Below the pieces are notes generated by a model. That model was not told where the DNA came from and searched no databases. It saw only the letters and a list, made by a program, of their open reading frames with translations. Both the position numbers and the translations under genes were made by a program. DNA of 64,000 bases from Flammeovirga kamogawensis (lineage in GTDB: Bacteria > Bacteroidota > Bacteroidia > Cytophagales > Flammeovirgaceae), in contig NZ_CP076130.1 in the NCBI RefSeq assembly GCF_018736065.1, positions 10,001 through 74,000 on the forward strand, written 5' to 3'. Below, piece after piece: positions 9,483-18,045 of the stretch (positions are counted from its first letter, which is position 1; each line of letters opens with the position of its first letter).

Positions 9483-9525
9483 AGGTCATTTTATTATAAT
9501 AATAAAATGACCTCTTTATTTTTTT
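9483..9525. terminator. Strong intrinsic terminator
   Basis: A perfect 13-bp stem, AGGTCATTTTATT (9483-9495) with AATAAAATGACCT (9501-9513), has a 5-base loop and a T-rich tail. It lies between the 45-residue gene and the convergent hydrolase gene and may serve both. Confidence 0.85.
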
Positions 9526-9533
9526 ATCATGTT

Positions 9534-10412
9534 TTAAGCTTCTTTCAACACTTTAATTAAGGACTCTGGATCCTCTTCTTGTGGAAAATGACCAACTCTT
9601 TCTAACTTAATAACCTCTGGATTCTTCCAGTTATCGATCCAATAATTTAACTCAACTTCTCTAAATGCTGTATCTTTCATGCCCCATAAAATTACCATCG
9701 GAATATCCATAATTTTGTCTCTTTGCTCCCAAAGGCTATTAAACCAATCACTAGCTTCAATTATTTGTTTAGGAAAAACATAACATCCTTTCCTATCTTC
9801 TTTTGTTTCTAAATGGGCATAAAAGTGTTTGTGGATATGTTTTGAAAGCTTTATTTTATCACCTAAAACCGTTTTTAAAGCAATCTTACCAAAGAAATTA
9901 AAATTCTTGGTCAAAAATTTTCCTATCGGTCCCCCCATAAACTGACTAAACTTCTGGAAATGGTCTTCATTTTCAACAGACCACATCCATGAATTCATCA
10001 CTACAATTTTTTTAATTTTTTCAGGATGTTTAATAGCATAAGATAAACCAATAGGTCCTCCCCAATCATTTACAACTAAAGTTATATTTTTGAGGTCTAA
10101 GCTATCCAATAACATTTCTAAATTTTCTGCATGTTTACTAGGTAAGTAATCCCAGTCGTATGGTTTATCAGATAAACCAAAACCTATATGATCAACGGCA
10201 ATACATCTATTGGTTTTAGACATCTCTTTAATGATCTTTCTAAATTCGAATGACCATCCTGGGTTACCATGTACCATAACAATTGGATCTCCTTCACCAA
10301 CGTCTAAATAATGCATATTACCTACAGGTAATTTTATATAGTTACTTTCAAAAGGGTATTCCTTTCTATCTAGCCACTTTTTTTCTGTAATTTTTTGAGT
10401 TGATAAATTCAT
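9534..10412 (-). CDS. Alpha/beta hydrolase, haloalkane dehalogenase-like
   Basis: The 292-residue cytosolic protein has the alpha/beta-hydrolase elements HGNP (residues 48-51, oxyanion loop), an aspartate nucleophile D116 in VVNDWGGPIG, a likely acid D247 in WGMKDTAF and the catalytic H275 in VGHFPQEEDP. An Asp nucleophile followed by Trp is the haloalkane-dehalogenase pattern, where the Trp helps bind halide; epoxide hydrolases share the Asp. Dehalogenation or epoxide hydrolysis is therefore possible, and the substrate is not shown. It lies downstream of a small membrane protein gene and an AraC regulator gene on the same strand. Confidence 0.8.
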   Translation of the reverse strand: MNLSTQKITEKKWLDRKEYPFESNYIKLPVGNMHYLDVGEGDPIVMVHGNPGWSFEFRKIIKEMSKTNRCIAVDHIGFGLSDKPYDWDYLPSKHAENLEMLLDSLDLKNITLVVNDWGGPIGLSYAIKHPEKIKKIVVMNSWMWSVENEDHFQKFSQFMGGPIGKFLTKNFNFFGKIALKTVLGDKIKLSKHIHKHFYAHLETKEDRKGCYVFPKQIIEASDWFNSLWEQRDKIMDIPMVILWGMKDTAFREVELNYWIDNWKNPEVIKLERVGHFPQEEDPESLIKVLKEA

Positions 10413-10455
10413 AACAAATTGAGATTTAAATTGATGGGTAATTAAATGTGTATTT

Positions 10456-10896
10456 TTAGATTCTTCGAGATAATTTTAAACCTAACCTGGCATTCAATCC
10501 AATTAAGGTAAGGTTGCTAAGGCCAAATATAAACTCTGTTATTTGTGCAATCATGAAAGTAGAATCAATTGCTATATAATGAGAACGATAATAAAGGAAT
10601 ATAGCTAATGAGACTAAAATAATACCGTTGAACATCACTAATTTCATTCTTTTCAACTTCTTTAAAACAATTACATTTTTTGATTTCCCTGCTAACGTAT
10701 TCCCTGTAATCGAGAGTGTTGGCATTGCCATTAAAAGTATTGGTAAACAGTATAACACAATTGATTTAACTGTTTTAATAAATTCTTGATCACCTTTTAT
10801 TTCAGCATATAAAGAAATAATAAAAAATGAACTGATTGTAAATAATGCAACTGCTGTAGCAATGATATGTAATTTGAGAGTGCTCTTTCTTTTCAT
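10456..10896 (-). CDS. Four-span membrane protein of unknown function
   Basis: The product is a 146-residue protein with four predicted membrane helices (about residues 10-30, 45-62, 85-103 and 112-135) and basic ends (MKRKSTLK at the N-terminus, KLSRRI at the C-terminus). No family was recognised. It lies 43 bases upstream of the dehalogenase-like gene and 51 bases downstream of an AraC regulator gene, all leftward, so the three may form one operon. Confidence 0.65.
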   Translation of the reverse strand: MKRKSTLKLHIIATAVALFTISSFFIISLYAEIKGDQEFIKTVKSIVLYCLPILLMAMPTLSITGNTLAGKSKNVIVLKKLKRMKLVMFNGIILVSLAIFLYYRSHYIAIDSTFMIAQITEFIFGLSNLTLIGLNARLGLKLSRRI

Positions 10897-10947
10897 AGAT
10901 TTATAATTATTTGATTGATAATCACAAACTTCCGAAAATAATTAAGT

Positions 10948-11799
10948 TTAAAATTGTAGAAATCGGAAATCAGTAATCTTTTTCTGAATTTCCTTTGGAG
11001 AATATCCTGTAATTGTCTTCACTGAATTTGTAAAATGAGCCTGGTCTGAATAATTCTGTGCATAAGTAATTGTAGTTAAGGACTCATCTTCATTTTTCAT
11101 TTGATTCACTGACTGTTTTAATTTTAATAAATTAATGTATTCTTTTGGTGAGCATCCTACATGTTTATAAAAATGATTTCTTAATGTTCTATCAGATACT
11201 CCAATTGTATTGGCAACCTTTGTTATTTCAATGTTACCTCTGTTATTTTCAATAAGCTCAACAGCATTAATAATAGTACTCAAATCTTTATCAGGCAATT
11301 GAGTTTCAAAAAAGATATTATCCACTTCAACAAACATCTCTTCTGGGTTCTTACAATTATTAATTTTTTCTCTAAACCCTTTTGCTTTGTCTTTAAATAA
11401 AGAGATTGTATCAATCAACCATGGAAGAGTTGAAATATTTGTTTCTGTAAGTGCCGCTAAGGCATAAGGCCTAACATGTGCTCCAATTACTCTAACTCTA
11501 TCCGAAATGGGTTTAACAGTTATCTTATTCGTCGAAATCTTAGATATTATCATATCTATTTCTTGCGACTCATTTATATTATTATTGGTTACGAGAAATG
11601 GATGGTCGAAAAAATAACCAAATGTAATCCTTGGAAAAGGTAAAATATATTCATCCTTTAAAGCCAACTCTTTAACAGAAATATCTACATAAAAATAATA
11701 ATCAACAAAACTCTCCAAAAGCGGATTTGTAGGTTTATGGATAATAAATGATTTTTTCAAAAGGTTAATTTTAAATGGGTTATTCAGGTTACTTATCAA
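10948..11799 (-). CDS. AraC-family transcription regulator
   Basis: The 283-residue protein has a variable N-terminal sensing domain (HKPTNPLLESFVDYYFY near residue 20) and a C-terminal double helix-turn-helix (residues about 185-275). The latter carries the segment VANTIGVSDRTLRNHFYKHVGCSPKEYINLLKL and the closing YSDQAHFTNSVKTITGYSPKEI typical of AraC. It is the first gene of a leftward group with a membrane protein and an alpha/beta hydrolase and is their most likely regulator. The ligand is unknown. Confidence 0.85.
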   Translation of the reverse strand: MISNLNNPFKINLLKKSFIIHKPTNPLLESFVDYYFYVDISVKELALKDEYILPFPRITFGYFFDHPFLVTNNNINESQEIDMIISKISTNKITVKPISDRVRVIGAHVRPYALAALTETNISTLPWLIDTISLFKDKAKGFREKINNCKNPEEMFVEVDNIFFETQLPDKDLSTIINAVELIENNRGNIEITKVANTIGVSDRTLRNHFYKHVGCSPKEYINLLKLKQSVNQMKNEDESLTTITYAQNYSDQAHFTNSVKTITGYSPKEIQKKITDFRFLQF

Positions 11800-11873
11800 A
11801 TATAAAACATTCCAATAAGCTTAACAAGCTGTAGAATAGTAGTATTTATGTTTGAAATAATCGTTTAGATGAC

Positions 11874-12965
11874 TTAAAAAGCTTCTCCAAAACCGATATA
11901 AACGCCTGTTTCTCCTCGGTTATTCATTCCCAAGTCTAAGCGTATATTTGATTTATCTTTCTTATTAATATTAAAACGTAGTCCTGCTCCACCTGCTACA
12001 AGTACCTTAGAATAAGTAGATAGATCGTTCACATCATTAGCTATAACAGAACCTGAGGCAAAAATTACAGCACCTAATCGCCAAAATAAGTCGGTTCTAT
12101 ACTCTGTTTGTGCTTGTAATGCATGGTTATCTCTATAGTGTCCAGAAATATATCCTCTACCTATTTGTTTACCACCTACCATAGCAAGTTTTTGTATTGG
12201 TGCATCTCCTATTGTAAAATCAGTCTTTACCTGGATTGCTAGAATATTATAATCAGTATTTAAAGGGATATAACGTCTATAATCTACTACTACAGACATG
12301 AAATTATAATCACTACCGTATTTTGTTGAATACGACATTATAGAGGATTCAAAGTAATGCTTTTCTGTAGGGGTAACTCTACTGTTACGCTCATCATTAA
12401 CGTATAAACCACCCATACCCACTAATTGATAAGGAGTAAAACCATTAAGAAGAGGTCCTTCAATAGGGTTTCCTGTAACATTAAATTCATCATTTTTTTC
12501 GTATGTACCTTGTAAACCCAAATAGTTGTTGTTACCAACATTGTACAATACTTTCTGAAAAAGATACGTAGACTTAAAGTTTATATTGTTCTGTAACGTG
12601 TTATTTGCATTATAACCAATTCCATAGAAGTAATCATAAATATAATCATGTGATACAGCTCCTTCTAAGTAAAACTTATTGTTACGTGTATAAATATTGT
12701 ACCTCATATCTCCATAAAATTTACCTTCTAAATTGAAGGCTAACCATAAATGTGCATAAGATGCCCGTAGTATTTCATCAGCTTTATCTACTTTAAACTG
12801 ATATAGTCCAGCAACTCCAAGAATACTTCCATTCTCTGGAGTATGTGTAAATGTTGGTGTAGGAATAAAGTTATTACGGTAACAATATGTAGAATCGCTC
12901 TGCCCTATTGCATGCTCAGAAAAAAACATAGCAATAAAAAGCAGTAATAAATAATATTTTATCAA
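11874..12965 (-). CDS. Omp85/BamA-type surface-antigen beta-barrel protein without POTRA domains
   Basis: The 363-residue protein has a signal peptide (about residues 1-21). The rest looks like a 16-strand barrel of the bacterial surface antigen family. The hallmark loop-6 region is present as GGKQIGRGYISGHYRDNHALQAQTEYR, with the conserved R-G-[FY] motif. It is too short to hold POTRA domains, so it is unlikely to be the BamA assembly factor itself; such short forms are frequent in Bacteroidota with unknown cargo. A second member lies at 53360-54646. Confidence 0.75.
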   Translation of the reverse strand: MIKYYLLLLFIAMFFSEHAIGQSDSTYCYRNNFIPTPTFTHTPENGSILGVAGLYQFKVDKADEILRASYAHLWLAFNLEGKFYGDMRYNIYTRNNKFYLEGAVSHDYIYDYFYGIGYNANNTLQNNINFKSTYLFQKVLYNVGNNNYLGLQGTYEKNDEFNVTGNPIEGPLLNGFTPYQLVGMGGLYVNDERNSRVTPTEKHYFESSIMSYSTKYGSDYNFMSVVVDYRRYIPLNTDYNILAIQVKTDFTIGDAPIQKLAMVGGKQIGRGYISGHYRDNHALQAQTEYRTDLFWRLGAVIFASGSVIANDVNDLSTYSKVLVAGGAGLRFNINKKDKSNIRLDLGMNNRGETGVYIGFGEAF

Positions 12966-13006
12966 TGAATCTTAGGTCTATTTAAATAATGATAGTGGAT
13001 AGAAAT

Positions 13007-14170
13007 TTAGTCGTTTTCTTCAATCCATTTTTTTAAAGTATGTTTATTTGGAAAAGGTTGACCATCTCTAACGGCCATTTTAAGATTATTCATCTCTATC
13101 CAAATCTTTAATTTAGGATTCAGTTTATACTTTTTTACAGCAAGCTGAATCGTATTCTTGGGTAAACCAAGTTCAGAAAGGCGTAATTCTATTTTTTTAA
13201 CTTTAGAATCAAAATCATTTGCTGTAGTTTCTGTAGTAGGTGTAGCTTTTTGACTAAATAAATCTTGTTGTCCAATTGTAGAAGTCACTACCTCAGCATC
13301 CTCGATATCCTCTAAGACACTTTCTTTTTGTTGATTTAATAACTCTTTAATCGTTGCTTGAATAATCACATCTGATAAATTCATCGCTCGCATAGAATCA
13401 ACTTTTGCTGCATTTTCTGGCGTTAAACCATCAGCATTAGTTACTTCTAAATCATTGAGTTTAGGAAGGACTTTCTTTTTATGAAAATAAAAAATGATAT
13501 GAGTGTATTTACGTCCTCTTTCACGAATAGGCTCATAAGATAAATGGATATCAGTTGTTTTATCTATCCCTTTTACGGCTGGTTCTAGTACAGAATTTTT
13601 AAATGTGTTAAACACATTGTAAGATTTCTTTGTACTAACCCCTAAAACGCTCTTCAGTTCGTTCAATTCAACTTTGCGTCTATCATACTTACCAACACCT
13701 CCAGTAATGAAATCATACAAGCGTACAGCATGTGGTGATCTCATGTCTTTAAGGTTACTGTATAAATATTGAGTGTAGTTAGACGATGGACCTAAATATT
13801 GTTTAAATGTTCTATTAAATTTAAACGAAACCCTAGTTTTATTAATTTCAATGGTATCGAATAAAGTAATGTATTTTCTATTAAAGTCTTTAGAGTCATA
13901 GTCATTGTCCGTAATACCACTTCCATCTTTAATTTTAGAAGAAGATAATTCGTCACAAGCTTGATCTATATTCTTAATATCTTTTCCCCCAGGATTTCTA
14001 CCTAAAAAATCAGCAACACGAAACTCCAAAACTTTATCTACTTCTTGCTCTTTATGTGTAAAGGCAAAAAGTAAAAGCTTCTGAGCTGTTAAACTTAATG
14101 TTGTCTTTTGGTGAGCACGTACTAAGTTATTATGACGTTTCACCCATACTTTAGTTAAAATATTGTCCAT
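13007..14170 (-). CDS. Rep_3-family (RepB/RepE-like) replication initiator
   Basis: The 387-residue protein begins with the family hallmark NNLVRAHQKTTLSLTAQKLLLFAF and continues with the winged-helix pattern of plasmid initiators (YTQYLYSNLKDMRSPHAVRLYDFI at about residues 120-150, then ELKSVLGVSTKKSYNVFNTFKNSVLEPAVKGI). Such proteins bind iterons as monomers to open the origin and bind an inverted-repeat operator as dimers to repress their own gene. Its start faces 1.8 kb of repeat-rich DNA and an inverted repeat at 14284-14367. The C-terminal extension after about residue 230 is longer than in small plasmid Rep proteins. It probably controls replication of this replicon. Confidence 0.88.
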   Translation of the reverse strand: MDNILTKVWVKRHNNLVRAHQKTTLSLTAQKLLLFAFTHKEQEVDKVLEFRVADFLGRNPGGKDIKNIDQACDELSSSKIKDGSGITDNDYDSKDFNRKYITLFDTIEINKTRVSFKFNRTFKQYLGPSSNYTQYLYSNLKDMRSPHAVRLYDFITGGVGKYDRRKVELNELKSVLGVSTKKSYNVFNTFKNSVLEPAVKGIDKTTDIHLSYEPIRERGRKYTHIIFYFHKKKVLPKLNDLEVTNADGLTPENAAKVDSMRAMNLSDVIIQATIKELLNQQKESVLEDIEDAEVVTSTIGQQDLFSQKATPTTETTANDFDSKVKKIELRLSELGLPKNTIQLAVKKYKLNPKLKIWIEMNNLKMAVRDGQPFPNKHTLKKWIEEND

Positions 14171-14283
14171 AAGGCTAATATCAAGATCAACTACTAGTAG
14201 AAATGTTTACTTACTAGTACTTAGACCATACTTTTTTTATTTAATGATATGTTTCTACTGTAATCGGTACTTTAAGTCTTAAT

Positions 14284-14367
14284 TACAAGTATAAGTCCAC
14301 ACATATATACGGACTTGCTTTAGTATTTACAAGAAAATTAATATAAAATATTGGACTTATACTTGTA
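14284..14367. promoter_or_regulatory. Inverted repeat upstream of rep, candidate autorepression operator
   Basis: Perfect 16-base arms TACAAGTATAAGTCCA (14284-14299) and TGGACTTATACTTGTA (14352-14367) flank 52 bases, starting 114 bases upstream of the rep start. Each arm resembles an iteron half (GGACTTATACTTGTA versus GGTCTA...TACTNGTATTA). In Rep_3 replicons an inverted pair of iteron halves is the operator bound by Rep dimers. This role is inferred. Confidence 0.5.
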
Positions 14368-14682
14368 TTTACGATTTATTATGGTCTATCCACTAGGATT
14401 AAGAAAGTAAACTACTTGTATTTATAACTCTTAGACATGAAATGGATTAAATTAGAAGAAGAATTTAACTCGAAAATCTAAAGACAAGTAGTTTACACAT
14501 TAAAATAGCTTCAGATGCTATAATTTTCTTTAATTATATGGTCTACTCACTAGTATTAATAAAAAGTATATCCAAATTACTATTATTAATATCAAATTTT
14601 ATGGTGAAACTACTAGTATTAAGAAAAGGTACTTGTATTTAAATCTATAATTTTGATTGAAAGAATAAGAATTAGTTGTCAA

Positions 14683-14709
14683 AGTATTCCAGCTTAGTCT
14701 ATTTATAAA
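14683..14709 (+). repeat. Partial decayed copy of the conserved origin block
   Basis: The segment AGTATTCCAGCTTAGTCTAT, continuing to ATAAA at 14709, resembles the end block of the 201-bp repeats (AGTATTCCAGTTAGTTACAG). It appears to be a third, shorter and diverged copy of that block. Confidence 0.4.
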
Positions 14710-14755
14710 CCTTTTCTAGCATTTTAAAGTACTGAATTTATTCAAAGACTATAAA

Positions 14756-14956
14756 TATGGTCTATTCACTATGTTTTTGAGTAAACTACTATAGTTTAAT
14801 GCAATCTACTCGTATTAAAAGGTCTAAGTACTAGTAGTGTTGAAGTAGAGTACTTGTATTAATATGGTCTTACTACTATAGTTTACGCCTGTAAAATACA
14901 GTATTCCAGTTAGTTACAGTCACTATAAATAATAAGTATATATAAATACTATATAA
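14756..14956 (+). repeat. 201-bp direct repeat, copy 1, in the origin
   Basis: This segment matches 15239-15439 over 201 bases without gaps and with nine differences. It contains about five iteron-like elements and ends in a block of more than 60 bases (about 14893-14956) that is identical in both copies and includes GTATATATAAATACTATATA. Confidence 0.9.
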
Positions 14957-15238
14957 CAAGAGTATATATTTTATGATTAATTCTCTACTGATATTTATAT
15001 CTATTGTACTATAAATATGGTCTAAGTACTCGTATTAAGAGTAAACTACTATAGTTTTTCAATAAAAATCCTTTTAAAAATTAGAATAAGCTTCTCTAGA
15101 ATGTAAACTACTTGTATCAGTATGGTCTAAGTACTCGTATTAAATTAGTATAGTACTGATTATCATTGATTAAGGCTATTATTAGACCTATTTTGTTTTG
15201 AAGTATATTGTTCACTAAATATTTAGTATCATCAAATT

Positions 15239-15439
15239 TATGGTCTATCAACTATGCTTTTAAGTAAACTACTATAGTTTAATGCAATCTACTCGTATTA
15301 AAAGGTCTAAGTACTAGTAGTATTGGAGTAGAATACTTGTATTAATATGGTCTTACTACTATAGTTTATGTCTGTAAAATACAGTATTCCAGTTAGTTAC
15401 AGTCACTATAAATAATAAGTATATATAAATACTATATAA
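15239..15439 (+). repeat. 201-bp direct repeat, copy 2, in the origin
   Basis: This is the second copy of the 14756-14956 segment, starting 483 bases after the first. All nine differences fall in the first two thirds, within and between iterons, while the last 60 or so bases are identical, so that block seems most constrained. Confidence 0.9.
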
Positions 15440-15975
15440 GCAAAATATATATTTTTAGTTAAGATTTACTTTTTTCTTCAGGAATTTTAAATACATCTAT
15501 GGTCTAAGAACTAGTATTAAGAGAAAACTACTCGTATTTAACTTAATTAAAACTTATAGTTAGAATTATTAATGCAAACTCCTTGTATTATATGGTCTAC
15601 TCACTATGATTATTCTAAATATGATATTTTGTAACATTATTTATAAAACAGATTATCAAAATAGAACTGAAGTTATGGTCTATTTACTATACCTTGAGTA
15701 AAGGTACTTGTATTAAAGAATTTATATTGATATTCTGTCAACCTACTGGTATTCTTAAATATTTACGGTCTAATTACTAGGAGTTGATGAAGTTGAAAGT
15801 TTTATGAAAATTATATTTTAGTACATTTTTTGTATGATACAGATCATTAAAAGGTAAAATATTATCTATGTAGTTGTATTTTATGTATAAATAGTGAAAA
15901 TAATAACTTTATTCTTTTGTGTTTATAAAATTTTATCTTTCCTTTGTTATAAGATAAATACATAGAATAGTAAGC

Positions 15976-16968
15976 ATGACACAAAAAGACATACTCGATT
16001 TTTTAAGAGAAAATGAAATGTTGAAAGTTTCTGTTGTTGAAAAAAAAGCAGGAATACCGACAAGATCTCTATATAAAGCCCTAAATGGTGAGCAAAATTT
16101 AAAACCAGAGTACATTGAAAAGTTAATACAAGTACTAACCCCACTAGGTTTAAAACTTAAAGATAAGTTTAAAGTAATTTCAATTATTAATAATAAAGGT
16201 GGAGTTGCTAAAACTACAACTGCTTGTAATCTTGGAGCAGGGTTATCTAGATTAGGAAAAAAAGTACTTTTGATTGATGCTGATCCTCAAGGAAACTTAA
16301 CACAACATCTAGGTTATAAAGATGCTCAGTTTTTTGAAGGCAAGGAGTTGTCCGATATCATTGAAGGAAAGTGTGATGTAAATGATTCAATTTTACAATA
16401 TCAGGAAAACTTACACATTATTCCTTCTACTACTAATCTTGATTTTACTAATAAAACATTAAATAGAAATTCAGGACCTTCGTCTTATAAATTAGTAAGA
16501 AGAAATGTAATTGATAAATTGGAGAATGAGTACGATTATATCTTTTTCGATTTATCTCCTTCTTTTGCCTTAATTTCTAATGATGCCTGTCTAATTGCTT
16601 CGAATAGAGCTTTAATTCCTGTAGATGCTTCTGAATTTGCTTTTAGAGGGATTAATAATGTTTTGAGTCATATTAATGATTATAAAGAAGAAAACCCTAA
16701 TTTAGAAGTATTGGGTTTCTTGTTTACTAAAACAGGTAGAACTAAGGATATGAATAAGTATAAAGAAGCTTTACGTTCTACTAATTATAGAGTTTTTGAT
16801 ACAGAAATAGCTGTACGTGATATGGCTTACAATAAAGGTCCATTATTTGGAAAAGACATTTTTACTCTTTTTGAAGACGAATCTTTAAAGAAACAAGAGA
16901 AAGATGGTATTAAAAAAGCAATGGATGAGCATGTTAGTTTGGCAAAAGAAATTATAGAGTATGTCTAA
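15976..16968 (+). CDS. parA: ParA-type partition ATPase
   Basis: The 330-residue protein has an N-terminal helix-turn-helix-like region (residues 1-60, with VVEKKAGIPTRSLYKALNGE) followed by a ParA/MinD ATPase. The latter has a deviant Walker A NNKGGVAKTTT (residues 72-82), DADPQGNLTQHLG (Walker A', D101) and YIFFDLSPSFALISNDA (Walker B). An N-terminal DNA-binding part is typical of type Ia ParA proteins, which also repress their own operon. It starts next to the iteron region and overlaps parB by eight bases (16961-16968), so the pair is translationally coupled. It segregates the replicon by ATP-driven movement of the ParB-parS complex. Confidence 0.93.
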   Translation: MTQKDILDFLRENEMLKVSVVEKKAGIPTRSLYKALNGEQNLKPEYIEKLIQVLTPLGLKLKDKFKVISIINNKGGVAKTTTACNLGAGLSRLGKKVLLIDADPQGNLTQHLGYKDAQFFEGKELSDIIEGKCDVNDSILQYQENLHIIPSTTNLDFTNKTLNRNSGPSSYKLVRRNVIDKLENEYDYIFFDLSPSFALISNDACLIASNRALIPVDASEFAFRGINNVLSHINDYKEENPNLEVLGFLFTKTGRTKDMNKYKEALRSTNYRVFDTEIAVRDMAYNKGPLFGKDIFTLFEDESLKKQEKDGIKKAMDEHVSLAKEIIEYV

Positions 16969-17851
16969 TGGAATAAACATTGGAGATTTTTTACCGGATA
17001 ACAATAAATCTTCAAAATTAATCGGTTCAAAAAAAGAAGAAATGTCTTCTGATAAAATTCATGTATTAGAAGAATTAAAACGGTGGATCCGACCTTTAAC
17101 AGAGTCTGAAAGATCAAATCTAAAAACAAGTATTGAGAGTGAAGGTGTACGTGACCCTTTAACTTTTTTCTTTATGGATAATGGTCAGAAAGTCTTATTA
17201 GACGGACATAACCGTTATGAAATTTGTGAAGAATTAGGAGGAGCTGATTATGGTTATGAGTTTGAAGAAGTAATTGTTGATATTGATAATATTGATGATG
17301 CTAAACTTTGGATGATTAAAAATCAGGTTGGAAAACGTAATCTTTCTAAAAGAGAGATGTCTTTTTATAGAGGACATCATTACTTAACCAACAAAGGAAA
17401 GCAAGGTAATAAAACTGGAGATGGTAAACTTTATGATCAGTTAGCGAAAGATTATGGAGTAGGAAAAAGTACTATTATTCGGGATGCTAGAATTGCAGAA
17501 ATTTTAGATCAAGTGAGCGATGCATTTAAGCATTCTTATTTTGATGGTGAAATAGCGGTTACTCAATCAAAATTTGAAGACGCATTAAAAGCTTTAGCAT
17601 CTGAAGTATTGAATGTATCTGACTTAGAAGATTACCTAAGAGGCATCGAACCTTTACAACCTTCTACATCTAAAAGTACTACAAGAGCAATTAATAATAC
17701 TCCAAAACCATTTACTTTTAATAAAGTCAATAAAACAATTAGAACATTAATTGATACTCCTTTAGAAAAAGAATTGGGTAAGGTAGAAAAATTATCGATG
17801 GAAGAGTCGGTAAAAGAACTAATAGAAAAGTATAAATTAGATATCCAATAA
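16961..17851 (+). CDS. parB: ParB-like partition protein
   Basis: The 296-residue protein has a ParB/Srx-type N-terminal domain (residues about 35-115) with LLDGHNRYEICEELGG. This stands where chromosomal ParB has the GERRxxA CTP-binding box, so nucleotide binding may differ. A helix-turn-helix follows (LAKDYGVGKSTIIRDARIAEIL, residues about 160-181), then a C-terminal region that may dimerise. The start overlaps the end of parA by eight bases. It is expected to bind a centromere near this operon; candidate sites are the palindromes at 18812 and 18924. Confidence 0.85.
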   Translation: MSNGINIGDFLPDNNKSSKLIGSKKEEMSSDKIHVLEELKRWIRPLTESERSNLKTSIESEGVRDPLTFFFMDNGQKVLLDGHNRYEICEELGGADYGYEFEEVIVDIDNIDDAKLWMIKNQVGKRNLSKREMSFYRGHHYLTNKGKQGNKTGDGKLYDQLAKDYGVGKSTIIRDARIAEILDQVSDAFKHSYFDGEIAVTQSKFEDALKALASEVLNVSDLEDYLRGIEPLQPSTSKSTTRAINNTPKPFTFNKVNKTIRTLIDTPLEKELGKVEKLSMEESVKELIEKYKLDIQ

Positions 17852-17923
17852 AACTCACAAGAGTATTGGTATTTAGTATGTATAGATTGTTGCAGAACTA
17901 TTACTTCAACATTTATAAAAAAA

Positions 17924-18016
17924 TGGGTAGTCATCTCTGGCTACCCAATAACAAATCTCATTTAGTAATTACTGCTAATTATTGTAGATAGGCGCATCTC
18001 ACCTCAACTATCTACA
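17924..18016. promoter_or_regulatory. Two hairpins between parB and the downstream membrane protein gene
   Basis: TGGGTAG (17924-17930) pairs with CTACCCA (17941-17947), and TGTAGATAG (17983-17991) pairs with CTATCTACA (18008-18016). Neither is followed by a T tract, so they may be weak terminators, RNA-processing hairpins or protein-binding sites in the leader of the 18046 gene. Confidence 0.4.
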
Positions 18017-18045
18017 TTTGTTTCAATCCAAATATAATTAAAATA

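Larger units (their letters stand above)
14171..15975. other. Iteron-rich origin of replication region
   Basis: This non-coding stretch between rep and parA is filled with degenerate repeats. One class reads TATGGTCTA-N(2-4)-ACTAGTATTAA, with rightward copies beginning at about 14380, 14537, 14600 (variant), 14756, 14863, 15016, 15121, 15239, 15346, 15499, 15591 and 15674. Weaker copies lie near 14819, 15302 and 15775, and an inverted copy at 14211-14230. The second class, GTAAACTACTNGTATTA, shares the core TACTNGTATTA and lies between the first, for example at 14409, 14783, 15041, 15104, 15264 and 15519. Spacing is irregular and no perfect DnaA box was found. The layout fits an iteron-controlled origin for the adjacent Rep_3 initiator. 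Confidence 0.85.

Noticed and set aside
9534-10412. Proline iminopeptidase or esterase
   Set aside because: The nucleophile position holds Asp followed by Trp rather than Ser, which points to the dehalogenase/epoxide hydrolase group.
11874-12965. Complete BamA
   Set aside because: The protein is too short to contain POTRA domains, so only the barrel family is supported.
14171-15975. Repeats resembling a CRISPR array
   Set aside because: Repeats are short and degenerate, occur in both orientations and at irregular distances, and lie beside rep and parA; no cas gene is present. They are iterons.
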